From Tricholoma matsutake (taxonomy: Eukaryota > Basidiomycota > Agaricomycetes > Agaricales > Tricholomataceae): 64,000 nt of DNA. Where the stretch lies: NCBI GenBank assembly GCA_026075535.2, contig AP026550.1, forward strand, positions 4,278,001-4,342,000, read 5' to 3'. The notes beneath the pieces are model-generated. The model saw only the letters and a program-made list of their open reading frames with translations. It did no database searches and was not told the origin of the DNA. Positions within the stretch are counted from its first letter, which is position 1; every line of letters begins with the position of its first letter. This document shows positions 1 to 11,375 of the stretch, one piece after another. Both the position numbers and the translations under genes were made by a program.

Positions 1-1953
1 TGATCTTGCCCGGGCGCAATTTACATTCTGGGATGGCGATGACTCAGAGGGTGAGGGTGGAGAAAGCCAAGAAACTGGGCACGACTTGCGGTTCATGTGT
101 GGCAGTCTGGCGAAATTTACAAGAAATTTAGTTGCTGGCGTTCCCCAGAACCAAACTCGAGCAATGTGTGTATTCCTAGAATCCGGGAGATATTCTCTTT
201 CGTTTATTTTATCTTCCAGTGAAAATGAACCAGATATTCGGCGACTTCTGCATTATCACACCTCATGGACTGCAATGGAAGACGAACAGTGTGAGCGCAA
301 TCATGTCGCCCACATGATCTCTGCCCTTATTGGTGTCTGTTAGCAATCGCAATAGCCCGGACGCTAGCCCAGGCCTTATCGAATATCGTGACAACTAATG
401 AGCCCCTCATGTCGAACTTATGGAACATTTATATGGACCTCCCCGAAGATCAAGTGATTCTAATGTATGATCGCCCCTTGCTCAGTCCGGTGTTCCTTTC
501 CATCTGACCGACCTGCGGACCAGAGCAGTCGGTTACTCGCGTCTCCAGATCCTCGCACCTTATTGACTGTCTTCATTTTTATCCTAAATTGCATCCATGG
601 TAGTAGAAAGCGCGCGTGAGTGTAATTCCTCCCTCATCACTGGTAGAAAGCTATATCTCTACAAGCAAGATGCTCACCAGGACAACCGTTGGTGCACGAG
701 TGTGTATATCTCTGTTAGATGACATGCTCAAGCTCTATGACGCGGAGGAATCCAGCGAGGGTGCTCAGGCGTTCGATGTCGGGTAAGGAATATCGTTCTG
801 CTAACACTTGATACTCACCGAATACAATGGAAAAGGTACGACATCTTGACTCACTTAATCGAACAGGGTCTTGTCCCTGATCTCTACAGCAAGTTCATAA
901 TGTGAGCCTCATTTTCAGGAAGCTTGCACCGCAAATACAGGATTGATCCACTGCAGTCCTGATGAAATAGTGACACCGCACCAAACTACCCTGCTGAAAA
1001 TTGTGGACTCTTATCTACAGTCGGTACAGATGAATGCGACATTGCCAACACCACAGGGAGTTCTCAAGACACAGAGGAAGATCAGCCCCATGCTTGCCAG
1101 TTGTTTCCTTGAACTTTCAACATACGCCCGTTTAGCAGTCGAGCGTGCCCTTGTTGTACCACCATCTACGGCATCTAATCCGTCAACGGGCTTTTCCGCT
1201 ATAGAGTTAGAAAACGGCCAGGAATCTTCACAGCCTCTTCCCCCTGCGGACCTCGATGTCATGCTACCAAAAGTGTGTGAAGCCCTTGTCCTAGTGACAC
1301 AGTGTATTGTCACCATCACTCTCGGAGCCGACGAGCCGGAACACACAGACCAGGGTGTCAAATCCGAATATAATTTGAAAAGTTTCTTCAATGAAACACG
1401 ATCGAATGATCGCGGTTTGGTGGAGAGTTTAATAGGTGTGTTCATTTGGCCTTGCTTTCGCGCTAGCTTACGCATGTGCCTTCCCACCCGCTAGAACTTC
1501 TGCGCTTACTAGATTCATTCCTTCCACGGATAAACTTTGGAAAGCCCGTCACAAACTCGTCCGGCACGCCCACGCCGACACAGCAATTCACGGCTGACGG
1601 AACGGGCTTTCAATATCTTAAAAGGGATCTCGTCCGACTACTTGGGGTTTTATGTCACGGTCGTAAAGCAGTGCAAGACCGGACACGAGATTGCGGGGGC
1701 ATTGAAGTAGTCATGAACCTGTGCGTTGTTGATGAGAGAAATCCTTGTGAGGAATCCTTGGTTATCTCCTCCCGAATTTCGCCATTTATCCACATATCTA
1801 GACTTACGCGAGCACGCTATCTTCACGCTGCGTTGTTTGCTAGAGGACAACCGGGAGAACCAAGCTGTGGTGGATGCGATCCAACCTAGAGAACAGTGGG
1901 ATGAGGACGGCGTCCTGCGAGACACACCTCGCCCTCGCGCTGTACATAAGTAG
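1..1953 (+). CDS. CTR86: Ataxin-10 homolog (CTR86-like), 3' part of gene
   Basis: Nine exon segments join into one open frame: 2-165, 220-290, 344-464, 529-615, 651-782, 836-901, 957-1435, 1495-1746 and 1802-1953 (TAG). All introns are GT-AG, 35-64 bp, and phases agree at every junction (1,524 nt, 508 codons). The start lies upstream of the window. The C-terminal part reads REHAIFTLRCLLEDNRENQ, the signature of the Ataxin-10 C-terminal domain; upstream stretches such as LARFTRNL-like and RLLHYHTSW fit the helical-repeat body of the family. Known family members are armadillo-like cytoplasmic proteins; the yeast homolog is called Ctr86. Exact cellular role in fungi is poorly defined. It converges on Leo1 with 96 bp between stop codons. 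The 35-bp intron (616-650) is the least certain junction. Confidence 0.9.
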
Positions 1954-2049
1954 TTTGGGGTGAACCAATCGTTATACATACAGTTACTTAAGTGGTATAG
2001 GATAGGGAGACAAGCATTGCAGAGTGATTTTATAATAAATTGTCGACAA

Positions 2050-3843
2050 TCACTCGTCATCTTCGTCTTCAAAAACGGCTGCTCGTTTTCGCGTGCCACT
2101 CCCGCCTATCTTGCGCACCTTCAACTCTTCTTCTTCTTCTTCTTCTTCCTCCTCCTCCTCGCTCTCGATGTCCATTGCTTCCCCCCTCCCATCCTCTGCT
2201 CCTGCAGACTCTCTACTGTTTGATCCCTTCCCACCCGGTCCTCGTTTTCTCTTCTGAGCATCCTGCTGTTCAATTTTAGCGTCGATTCTGTCCAGAGGGT
2301 CTTCATCCATCATTTCCTTCCTGGCGCCACGCCGGCCTGCCTCCTCGTCGGAAGAATCAGGGACCACAAAATCATCTTCCTGGTAATCTTCAGGCCCTTT
2401 ACCCTCGTCAGCCGCCCTTCTTTTCGATTTCCGTCCTGAACTACCAACGCCAGTGCCATCGTCTTCCTCATCCGAGACGGCGTACCCTCCCTCAGCATCG
2501 TCACCTTCATCGTCGCTCCACATCATGTCACGGCCACTAGCTTTTCTCGAATGTCTCCTTTTCCGTGCTCCGCCCAGGACATCGTCTGGGTCGTTTTTTC
2601 TCCTCGATTTTTTGGCATTCTGCTTCATGAGTTCCATCTTTTCACGCTCAGGATCCATGGTGGGGTCAGGTGCCATGCGTAGACGTGCAACCTTGTTATG
2701 CTTCTGTTCCACAGCACGGACCAGCATCCTATGGGTCTGAGACTGCATCCCAGTGGGCCGCAAAGTCATGTAACCCGTGATTACAGTTTCGGATTGTAGG
2801 ACTTGAGAACGCTTATGTTGAGCTACAAGGTATGTAAGTCCCTGTGACCTATTATTTGACCCATCAAGCTGTGGTTGTGACGCGGGTGGTTGGGAGGAGT
2901 GAGGGCCGATGTGTTGTCGCGGAACGCCGGCAGAGGTGTCGCGATTTTCTGTGATGTCAAACAGCTCTTTACCTAACCGCAGGCTTAAAGTACCATCAGA
3001 CCATCGGATCACTCGACTGTTAGATTGTCTGCGCTGTGCTAATGGTGAGTTTTTAGTTGATAAAAGAAAGACTAAGAAGCACTTGCGTCTTGGCCCGATT
3101 CATCCTTTGTCCATCTCCAGCGAACGGTGTTTTCTACCTTGAGTTTGATAGTCATACTTTTTTCACGAATGTTTTCGGTTTGTTGCGCATCTTCATCATC
3201 GTGCTCTGGACCTATGTAGGTGTCTGGATGAAAAGGCTTGGAGTCGACTTTCACGAAGTTAGGTAATCGCATAACCCAGTTCTAAGAAAAGACGTGGTGG
3301 AGGCCAATTCAAGGTGGCTTCCAGCGAATTTAGACCATGTTGACTCACATTGCCGTCGGAACTTCTGGGGACAGGTAGATTCGGGAAAGAAACTTCTGCC
3401 TCCTTCACCTCAATAGCAAAATCAGGTGGTATTTCCTCTTCCTCGTACTCGAGAGCTTGCCGACGTTCCCTCTCTGGAGGAGGTAATCCATCTGAGTCAG
3501 GTGCTGAAGCAGATGGGGAAGTAGCAGTCCTAGAGGCGATAATGAAGCGTAATGACCACGATACACCATTGAGGAAGACGCACACTAATGGCTGAACCTC
3601 TTCGACATCCTCATCATGTCCAAAGAGATCGTCCATTTCCGCATCTTCTCCTTGAATTTTTAGTTTTAAGTCTTCCTGCTTGACTGACTGCTCCTGTTTG
3701 ACTGGCAGTTCTTGCTTCACCTTATGTGTGGGTGAGTACATCTCGACATCTTGAAGATCATGACTAGAGCTGTTGTCCTCCCGTTTTAGCGGATTTTGTG
3801 AACTCGTTGAGTAGTCATCGAGGGCGCCGGCAAGACTGGACAT
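2050..3843 (-). CDS. LEO1: Leo1, subunit of the Paf1 transcription elongation complex
   Basis: Exons on the minus strand are 3843-3567, 3503-3349, 3281-3083 and 3038-2050 (540 codons). Introns at 3282-3348 and 3039-3082 are clear GT-AG introns. The one at 3504-3566 is optional because it is 63 bp and open in frame. The central region carries the Leo1 core: LPNFVKVDSKPFHPDTY, then RVIRWSDGTLSLRLG, then LTYLVAQHKRSQVLQ and ITGYMTLRPTGMQSQTHR. An acidic N-terminus and a long Lys/Asp/Glu-rich C-terminus with a run of Glu residues are normal for Leo1. I start at the Met of MSSLAGAL rather than 12 codons earlier because the family starts close to its acidic segment. Leo1 acts in the nucleus with RNA polymerase II and promotes histone modification and elongation. 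No disabling change is visible. Confidence 0.93.
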
Positions 3844-4782
3844 GCCTTTAAGCAGTGCCACTAAGTAAATTGAGAGCAAGTACCGGAAAAGGCAATTCGG
3901 ATGCTGTTGAACGCGCCTACTAAGTGCGTATACACAGCTCTATCTAGCACTGTACGCTCTCCATCTACATCTGATTGCCCGACTGTAAACTTATGATATG
4001 AAATCCATCATCGTTGCCGTTTGTTTCAGTCTACATTTCAATGTTACAATCCTGATCACAACAACCTGCCAGAAGTATGTACTGTCGTTTCAGTGTACTG
4101 TCGTTTCAGTGTCTTGTCAACCTCTGAATCCAGAAGGCTGTGCGCAACTTCTCATGCTCAGGTCTTCCGCCAATGCAGCCGTATTAACAACACGCAACTC
4201 TTCCTGAAGGGGAACCCTTTTTTGCTCAGCCTCCATCTTCTGTGCAGCCCTTTCTGGAAAACCATCGCCACCCTGAGTCAGTCAGAAACGAGTCAGAAAT
4301 AGACAGACTTGTGGCTTGACCATTGCTGTGGCCAATCTGCGAGCCTGAATTTCCTCACAGCACTGCGAATGGGGTCGTTCTAAAGGTCAAATGATAAAGT
4401 TCGTAAATATCACTCGGAGGGCCTAAACTTCTCCGGCCTGTCAGTCCAGCCTCGGAGGTCGTGAAAAATGCACTCCACAGCAATCATGCATATGTGGACA
4501 TGTAATTCATTTTTCGAATTCCAGAAACTCGGCATTGTTCCCCGACTATCGAGGCACGAGGCCGTAAGCTGTAGGACCTATATAAATCTTCCTGATATCT
4601 TTCCTGGCTTTTTCCCGCAACCAAACTCTGAGATGTTACCAGTCGAGTGGGTCATCCCATCCCTTATATCTGGACTCCACTTGATCTGAACGTCACTTCG
4701 CAGTGTGCTACCTAGTCGCCAATTGTTCCGATCCAACGTACCTGCAGTGACCATTCAATACCCTCGCTTCTTCGCTCAGTTC
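3844..4782. other. Intergenic region between divergent Leo1 and the unnamed gene
   Basis: About 940 bp without a supported gene. Small open frames at 3998-4302 and 4468-4689 have no recognisable similarity and look like chance. The region must hold both promoters (Leo1 leftwards, the 4783 gene rightwards). A possible TATA-like stretch, CTATATAAAT, sits near 4578-4587, about 200 bp before the start chosen for the next gene. Confidence 0.5.
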
Positions 4783-6114
4783 ATGACCCCTCGCAGTATG
4801 AGCGAATTTGACCCCTTGGACCCCCACGAGAATCCTCAACCCGACAATGGCATAGACCATTTCCAAGGTTATGGTTCTAACATCCATCAAGGAAGCACAT
4901 ATAGTGTCCAGCCTGGGACCATGGGTGAAGTGTCGCCCTCCTACAGCCCCAGCCCTCAAATTCAAATTTATCATCCAATGTGGCGACCCAAGTCTCCTAG
5001 TGATTTCGTCGACATCCAGATCGAAACTCCAGAAGATCAAACGTATGCAAACCCAAGCGCGTCCACCTCATATAGTGTCGCCACTTGGACAGGTTCTTCT
5101 TCATCAGACTCTGCTGGAATTGCGGGCCCCTCAAACTACTACAGCTTACCTAGCTATCCAGCTCAAGTTTCACAAAGCTTACCTAGCTATCCAGCTCAAG
5201 TTTCACAACTGTTTACTCAATTTCCGACTGTTGAACCACCAGGGAGCCCATCTTCCATGCTTCCATCTCCATGTGTTCCGTCCACCACCCCCACCTCATT
5301 TTACAGCGTGTCGCCATCCCCTTCGCTACTCTCATTCCCTCCTCAGGTCTTTGCGTATCTTCTATCGCTTATACTCGTTGTGCTCATTTTATTTGAAACT
5401 GCTCCAGGATCAGGGCACGTCACAATACTCATATCGCGATCAAATTCAGTTCTTTAGGGATGCACTCGATCTTCCGATGTCATCCGGCGTGGGCGACTTT
5501 GTACCCCAGCAGATGTACAGACCACACACCAACAGTGACCGGCGACGATACGTAGAAGAAGTTCATTTGGAACAGCCAATTTACTTCTGGATGGAGAATC
5601 CGGTCGAATGTGGGATACCACTCATAGATGCATTGCAATCTCGTGTAAGACGCTTACAAAACCGTGATGAGACCGTCTTCGCAGGGCGAGGACCAAGTAT
5701 TTCGGTCCGAATTCAAGTGAGTGATAACTTAACCTGGTTCCTCGGCACGTTAGGTCCTCATGGTTACTGTTAGTGGCCTGGTTATCGTCAATGGAGCAGG
5801 CAGATACCAACAAAAGATTTTCGCAGTCCCCCTGGACCCATCACACGAGCAAAACTGGCGAAAAATGTCGCCAAGTGTGTGCAACGTTTCATTGATGTAG
5901 GATATGCGATGTTTACAATGTACTTATACATCTGATGATTTTGCAACAGGCGAAGAAAAATAATTTGCTCGAGGATGACACAGACGTCAAGTGGAAAGTT
6001 GGCACGCGGCAAAACGAGATCAAACTTGATGATCTCCTCCTTGTCAGTATGCATCACGTCTCGATGGGAAGCTGGCAACCTCAGTTAAGACTGCGCCGCC
6101 CATTCTCGTCTTGA
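4783..6114 (+). CDS. Conserved fungal protein of unknown function, 386 residues
   Basis: Four exons, 4783-5346, 5408-5716, 5774-5896 and 5950-6114 (TGA), all in phase 0 with GT-AG introns of 53-61 bp; 1,161 nt in total. The first ATG in the open frame (MTPRSMSEFD) is taken as start; a second Met lies five codons later. The N-terminal half (about 190 residues) is Pro/Ser/Tyr-rich and looks disordered, with an exact 11-residue tandem repeat SLPSYPAQVSQ. The C-terminal half is better ordered: VEEVHLEQPIYFWMENP, then WPGYRQWSRQIPTKDF and ITRAKLAKNVAKCVQRFI across an exon junction. I recall this C-terminal pattern from unnamed agaricomycete proteins but cannot give a function. The low-complexity N-terminus plus compact C-terminus could suit a regulatory protein; that is only inference. 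Confidence 0.8.
5143..5208 (+). repeat. Exact 33-bp tandem duplication inside exon 1
   Basis: Two identical 33-bp units, 5143-5175 and 5176-5208, each coding for SLPSYPAQVSQ. The unit is a multiple of three so the frame is kept. Identity is complete, so the duplication is recent. Confidence 0.97.
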
Positions 6115-6330
6115 CGCTATCAATCAAGCGCACCTCCCAAACTAGACTTCGTCGTAGCTTCCATAACTCTCTCTCCATTGCTTTCTCATCCTCTCATATC
6201 CGCTCGCGTGTCGTTCAAGTTTGATAAATCCGCTGCACCTTCTTTCCCCTTGTCCATTTATTCGTGCCAGTTATAGACTGAATTATTCTGTCCCTCTCGC
6301 CAAGCCCCCAGCGTTGTGCGTTGCTTCATC

Positions 6331-7192
6331 ATGGCTACAATCTCTATATACCCCTACGTGTACTTAATGGAAGTAATCTCAATACCCTTTAAAGCTCGGT
6401 ATCGATGCTTACCTTTCTGATTGATTTCCCCTGTGATGGCATCTCTTTGGCGACTAACAGGTCACTTCTTGTATAGCGTGCTTATCAGCTCATGCCATCT
6501 ACTGACCGGGACTATCCAAATTGTTTCATTCAACAGCAGAACGTAAGTGAAAGAAGGCCTTGTCCACTTTCGCGGTTTCATGTAACTATTGAGGTGTTTG
6601 TTCTCATCTTGCGGCGGCCTACAGGCATTCAAAGCCATGGTCGGAAACTTGATCCTGCAAAATGTATCAGATGGAACAGGAGCTGGAATGACTAGAAGAT
6701 CTATTCAAAGCCCGCGCATTGATCGGGGCTAGTTCCAGAGCTCGTCGGTTGTTGCAGTCCTGCGGACCAAGCAAAATCCTTTACAACGACAGTCCAGGAG
6801 ATGTGGTTTGCAAAAAGATCTCTGCAAGAGAAGCTTGCTAAGGATGAGTTTGAAAAGAAATGGAAAGGACTTTACAACGAAGAAAGAGGGGCGTTTAACG
6901 TTTATTCCCGAAGGCATTTATCACGCCTTTTGGGTTGGTCCTAACATGGAGAACCATAGAAGATGGTGGCCAGAGATGACCATCGATTATGTAGTAGGAC
7001 AACTGAAGACGGGCAGGGGTTCATAGACTAAAACAACCCGTCGCTTTTAGGTACAACCAATGGCCAGGGCCTGTTATCGGAAAGGTACTTTCACTCGAAG
7101 AGAAATTCGGCTAAAATATTACAGAAGGTGGAGGAAATGTGGGGCAATGAAACAGCGAAAACAAATATATGGAGAAGACGAATTCGCGTCAT
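6331..7192 (+). pseudogene. Weak multi-exon gene or gene remnant, unrecognised
   Basis: Signs of a gene: an ATG at 6331, a second open stretch from 6492 (MPSTDRDYPNCFIQQQN), a consensus donor GTAAGT at about 6543 with an acceptor near 6624, and coding-like stretches ELEDLFKARALIGASSRARR (interrupted by one TGA), WFAKRSLQEKLAKDEFEKKW and RWWPEMTIDYVVGQLK. Plausible introns at about 6896-6958 and 7085-7124 allow a frame ending at TAA 7192. I cannot build one model without a stop or a forced junction, and I recognise no domain. It may be a real gene with exons I have misplaced, or a decayed copy. Confidence 0.35.
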
Positions 7193-7728
7193 AACGAGAC
7201 GGTCAATTGGAATTATGGGGAAAGTTCAACACAGTTGAGACTCGGACAAAGCTTCAGGAGGCCTGCTCTGTCTGTAAGGCGATTGTTTGATCAATACTGC
7301 TCCCCGTGAGTTGTCTATGCCATCAGAAAACTTGGCCGTAACCCTCTTGAAGAGGGTTACGGCCACAAGTTGAGGGCTATCCCAACTCTGTCCATCATCT
7401 CGCAATATCCGAGTCGATTGATGGCTACATAGATCATGTCAATATGTCTGAATGCATGCAGCGTCATTGGGTGACTCGGACACGTGCATACATGCTTGTC
7501 AGATCATTTGTTCTTTAAGTTCACTATCAGTTGGCTATGAGTTTCCCTGCTGGCAATTGACTGATCCCTGTACCTTAGTACATGAGCAAGCATCAATGTA
7601 TAGTAGGGATCTGTTCAGCTGAGTTTAAATCTCATTGCTACGATCGAAAAGAGATGTGTCAGCCACTCAACTTCGTAAATTAAAATAACCCTTTGGGAAG
7701 CCATCACGTTACTAGTATATCTATGCAC
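7193..7728. other. Non-coding region at the edge of the transposon compartment
   Basis: No supported gene. It contains a 31-bp perfect hairpin (7334-7364) and ends at the target site of the copia element (TGCAC, 7724-7728). Everything to the right is mobile DNA or genes broken by it. Confidence 0.6.
7334..7364. repeat. Perfect 15-bp inverted repeat with 1-nt centre
   Basis: Arm GGCCGTAACCCTCTT (7334-7348), one G, then its exact reverse complement (7350-7364). Four further bases each side (CTTG/CAAG) nearly continue the pairing. Confidence 0.95.
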
Positions 7729-8081
7729 TATAGAAAGTCGATCCTAGAATATACGAGGTAAACTCTTGGTATAAGAGACTATATATCATGCTAATAGTGC
7801 CTAGAATATACAAGGTAAACTATAGGCATAGTAAGTAAGCAATCAGATGATAGCTGTAGTGTAAATACTCACCTCAGTCTTGGTATAAGAGACTGAGGTG
7901 TCTAATCTAATGTGTCCAATATATATACATATCTAGTGGGATAAAGGGGGTGTTCATAAAGGTATCCATCAGGCATACACATCAAAGGGATGCACTAAAT
8001 ATAGTATGTGTGCCATACGTGCCGAGAGATGGTTGCATCAAATGAAGATACGGTGTTGTATTCATGGTGTGATTCTCAACA
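7729..8081 (-). repeat. 3' LTR of the copia element
   Basis: 353 bp, matching 13678-14058. On the minus strand it starts TGTTGAG and ends CTATA, so the usual terminal CA is missing, but the target duplication fixes the edge. The polypurine tract AGTGAGGAGGAG lies directly beside it (plus-strand 8082-8093). Confidence 0.93.
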
Positions 8082-8123
8082 CTCCTCCTCACTGTGAGTT
8101 GCTCCTCCTCGCATGGAATTGTA

Positions 8124-8651
8124 TTATCGAAGACCCAGGGAATTTTGGAGGTATGTGAATTGTTTTACGTCTAGGGCTTTTGTGAACATGTCCACAACAT
8201 TTTCGTGAGTATTGACATAAGTCAGATGAAGTTTGTTTGACTGTACATGTTCACGGAGGAAATGATATTTGATGTTGACATGTTTAACATGAGAGTGAAG
8301 GAGAGGGTCCTCGGACAGGGTCTTAGTAGCAGAGTTGTCACAATAGATAGTTGTTGGGGATGACTGTTGGTGGTTAATAGAATCGAGTAGTGTGCATAGC
8401 CAAATGCACTCCTTGGCAGTTTCAAAAGCAGCAACATACTCTGCCTCACATGAAGATGTGGCAACAACCTTCTGTTTGCACGCCATCCAGGAAATTGCAC
8501 CTGAGCCAAGTGAGCATATGTATCCTCCAACACTACGATGTGTGTCGAGACAGTTGGCCCAATCAGAATCACTGAAGGCATGGAGGACGAGAGGACGATC
8601 CCCACTGAGGTAAAGTCTGAGATCCTTTGTCCCCTTTAAGTAGCATACCAA
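8124..8651 (-). pseudogene. Copia RNase H domain (C-terminal end of pol)
   Basis: About 175 codons ending at TAA 8124-8126. Conserved RNase H blocks are visible: FSDSDWANC, SWMACKQKVVATSSCEAEY, IYCDNSATK and the terminal VDMFTKAL block of copia pol. The acidic residues Asp, Glu and Asp appear kept. It is separated from the reverse transcriptase by a stop and frame change near 8651-8697, so it is a fragment of one polyprotein, not a separate gene. Confidence 0.9.
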
Positions 8652-8696
8652 TCTGATAGCAGCAGCCCAGTGCTTGAAGGAGTAGCAGTCAAGATA

Positions 8697-10500
8697 TTAT
8701 GATAACTGTTGGACTGCATAGGCAATGTTGGGGCACGTAGATATGGCCAAATACAGCAAGCAGCTGACAAGAGATCGATAGGGAATTTTGTTGAGTTGTA
8801 GTTGGTTGTCAGAGGATAGGGATTGCCTGTTAGTGCAATGAAGTTTGGATCCAGGCTTGAGGGGAGCTGATACCGGGTGAGCATCCTTTTGACTGAACTG
8901 TTCTATGATCTTGTCAATGAGTGCTGATTGCGAAAGGGCAACTGTATGAGTAGTTCTGTCCCAGGTAATAGCAATACCAATGATAAAGTGTGCTGTACCA
9001 AGTTTGGAAATTGTCCACAGTTCCCGCATTTGATTCTTGAAGTGTTCATTCTTGGCTGGTGAGTCTGCGATAGAAAGATAGTTGTTGACATGAACAGCTG
9101 TAATAATAATCCCAGAATCAGTCTTGCGGTAGTATATGCAGGATTCACATGATAGACGAGTAAAACCCCAGTCAATCATCTGAGCATTCAGCATCTGATT
9201 CCATATGCATCTGCTCTGCTTCATACTGTATAACCTGCATTGAAGCTTCCATACCCAGTCTGCTTTCCCAGGTTCTTCGAAACCAGCAGGTTGTTGCACA
9301 TATTGTACTTTGTCATCTGGTAGTAGCCCATAAAGAAAAGTGGTCTTCACATCAATCTGCTGTGCATCCCAACATAGGGAAGCAGCAAGATGTAAGAGAA
9401 TATGCCAAGATTCCATGCATGCAGTTGGTGAGGTTGTTTTAGTGTAGTCTTTGCCATAAATCTGTTCAAAACCCTTAAAGATGAGATGTACTTTCCATCG
9501 AACTGCTTTCCCAGTCTTGTCCTGCTTAATATGGAAAACAGGTTTCCCCTTTCGGATATGTGTTCCCTGAGGTACATCATTCCAAGGAATGAGTTTATAG
9601 ATGCCCATGTCTTTTAGTGACTTGAGTTCTTTGAGATACCCCTCTTTCCACTTCTCAGCATCAACTGTTCCTCTTGCTTCCTCCCATGTCTTTGGTTCAT
9701 CCTTGAATTGAAGGGATTCCAGATCAAAATCAGTCATCTCCAAGATCAGGGCCTGGAACTGATGTGCCTGATCACTGAGATCAAGGCTATTAAAAGATTG
9801 CTGAAGTTCTTTGATGATGTCACAATCATGATTGAGTGTTGTGTCCGGTGTCGGGTTATGATCGGGTGTGTGTGCAGCTACAGTGGCAGCCCTATGTTCC
9901 CGCCATGGATCCTTGACATGGACAGTGCTTTCGTGTGATTCACAAATAGCATTATCAGTTCTGGTGATGATTGGTTGGCCATTGGAGTTCTTTTCTGTGG
10001 GAATGGGTATACGAGTGGAGCGATGTGGTTGTGCGGGTGCTGGCTGCTCATCAGTATTAGAAGGTATTTCATCACACTGGTTAGGGGTGTGGAATGACTC
10101 ATTGTCATCACTATCATCCCCATGTACAGGTGTGAAAACCGTCTGTCCACCGCTGAGCTCTGCTGAGGGTGTTTCCATACCCAAGACGGATAGGGTAGGT
10201 GGTTAGTGACCATCATGGCTTTTGAGGAATTTAACATGGTAGGAGCTATGTACTTTCCCTGTGGCACGGTTATAACAACAGTAGGATTTTGACCTTGGGT
10301 CATAGCCAATTAACATGCATTTGATAGATCACTCAAATATTTTTGGGTTATCCTTCTTGGGAATGAAAATGAAGGCACGGCAACTGATTTCACGTAGATA
10401 AGAATAATTGGATTTACATCCATACCACAATTCCCATGGTGTACATCTCTGTAGTGATTGTGTAGTAGTCTTGGCATGTAGGTGTGATGCCATCAGATAG
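8697..10500 (-). pseudogene. Copia reverse transcriptase with destroyed active site
   Basis: From the Ser/Thr-rich linker after integrase into the reverse transcriptase: WKVHLIFKGFEQIYGKDY, WDAQQIDVKTTFLYG (the Asp block), YSMKQS and the downstream IPYRSLVSCLLYLA block. The catalytic YVDD motif reads HVNN near 9085-9096; both Asp codons became Asn, G-to-A on the coding strand. That alone abolishes polymerase activity. A further frame change lies near 10190-10210. Confidence 0.92.
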
Positions 10501-10529
10501 AACTCATCCCAAAGGTAGGTTGGTAGGCC

Positions 10530-11367
10530 TAGTGTTTAAAGGTCCAGTCCGGTCTGGTTTTTGACTTCCAAATGGGGCAACCAGCAACCATAACTGGTCT
10601 AGGACTGACCCAGATATTGGAGGACTGCAACCGGACCCTTTAGGACTGGTCCTAATTGGTCCATGGACCGAAAAAAGACTGGTTTGGACCGGTCTTTTGT
10701 TGTAAAATCTATTGTGCCAAATAACCCATATGTATCTCAACAAATATGACCATCACCTCATATATATTATATTATTGGATAGAGATTGTAATGCTCCATA
10801 GACAAATCCAACATTTAAGCAATTCTGTCAAGATTTGACTGAGATATGGCCAAAACCAAAAGAACATGCATTCAAGTTGCAGTTTGTAGTTTGTAATTTG
10901 TAGTTTGTAGTTGCACTCATTTGGGCTGTTATATAAATAAAATCTTATGGTACAGATGATTAGGTGTGTTGTTGCTACTTTTATGATGTCATATAGCTGT
11001 ACAAAAAAAATTATAACTCAGGTAATAAGCAATGCAATCAAAATTGTTCTGATACAACAAAATACTCATACAAAAATGTTTTTGGTCATATCTCAACCAA
11101 TTCTTGACCGTTTTTGATGATCCAGGGACCGAAAATGAAGTAAATATGTGTGGGAGTAAGGTCTAACATACGTTGGAACAAAAGACCAGTTGCAACCAGT
11201 TTTAACCAGTTTTTCATCAGTCCTACTATATTTTTCAAAATGAAAGACCAGCAACTGGACTGAAAAAGACTGGTCCATAAATAGACCACTGGTCCGGTCC
11301 TAATCAGTCCAGTTCAGTTCAGTTTTGGTCTTTTTTTTGGTCCTACAGACTGGACCTTTAAATACTA
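10530..11367. mobile_element. hAT-like non-autonomous element, family 1 (copy 1a)
   Basis: 838 bp bounded by terminal inverted repeats TAGTGTTTAAAGGTCCAGTC and its near complement, and by the exact 8-bp duplication GGTAGGCC (10522-10529 and 11368-11375). Removing the element and one duplication restores an open copia frame (YSGLPTYLWDEFYLMA). The ends are packed with ACTGGTC/GACCAGT-like motifs. No transposase is present. Confidence 0.93.
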
Positions 11368-11375
11368 GGTAGGCC

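Noticed and set aside
1011..1487. 158-codon minus-strand frame over the large Ataxin-10 exon
   Set aside because: The plus strand joins into a continuous family-matching protein; the minus frame has no similarity.
3998..4302. Small open frames between Leo1 and the next gene
   Set aside because: No domain, no plausible splice partner, and they overlap each other in different frames.
10530..11367. CACTA-type transposon, because the right end reads CACTA in most copies
   Set aside because: CACTA elements make 3-bp duplications; all five copies here have exact 8-bp duplications, and the ends read TAGTG...CACTA as part of a longer hAT-like repeat.
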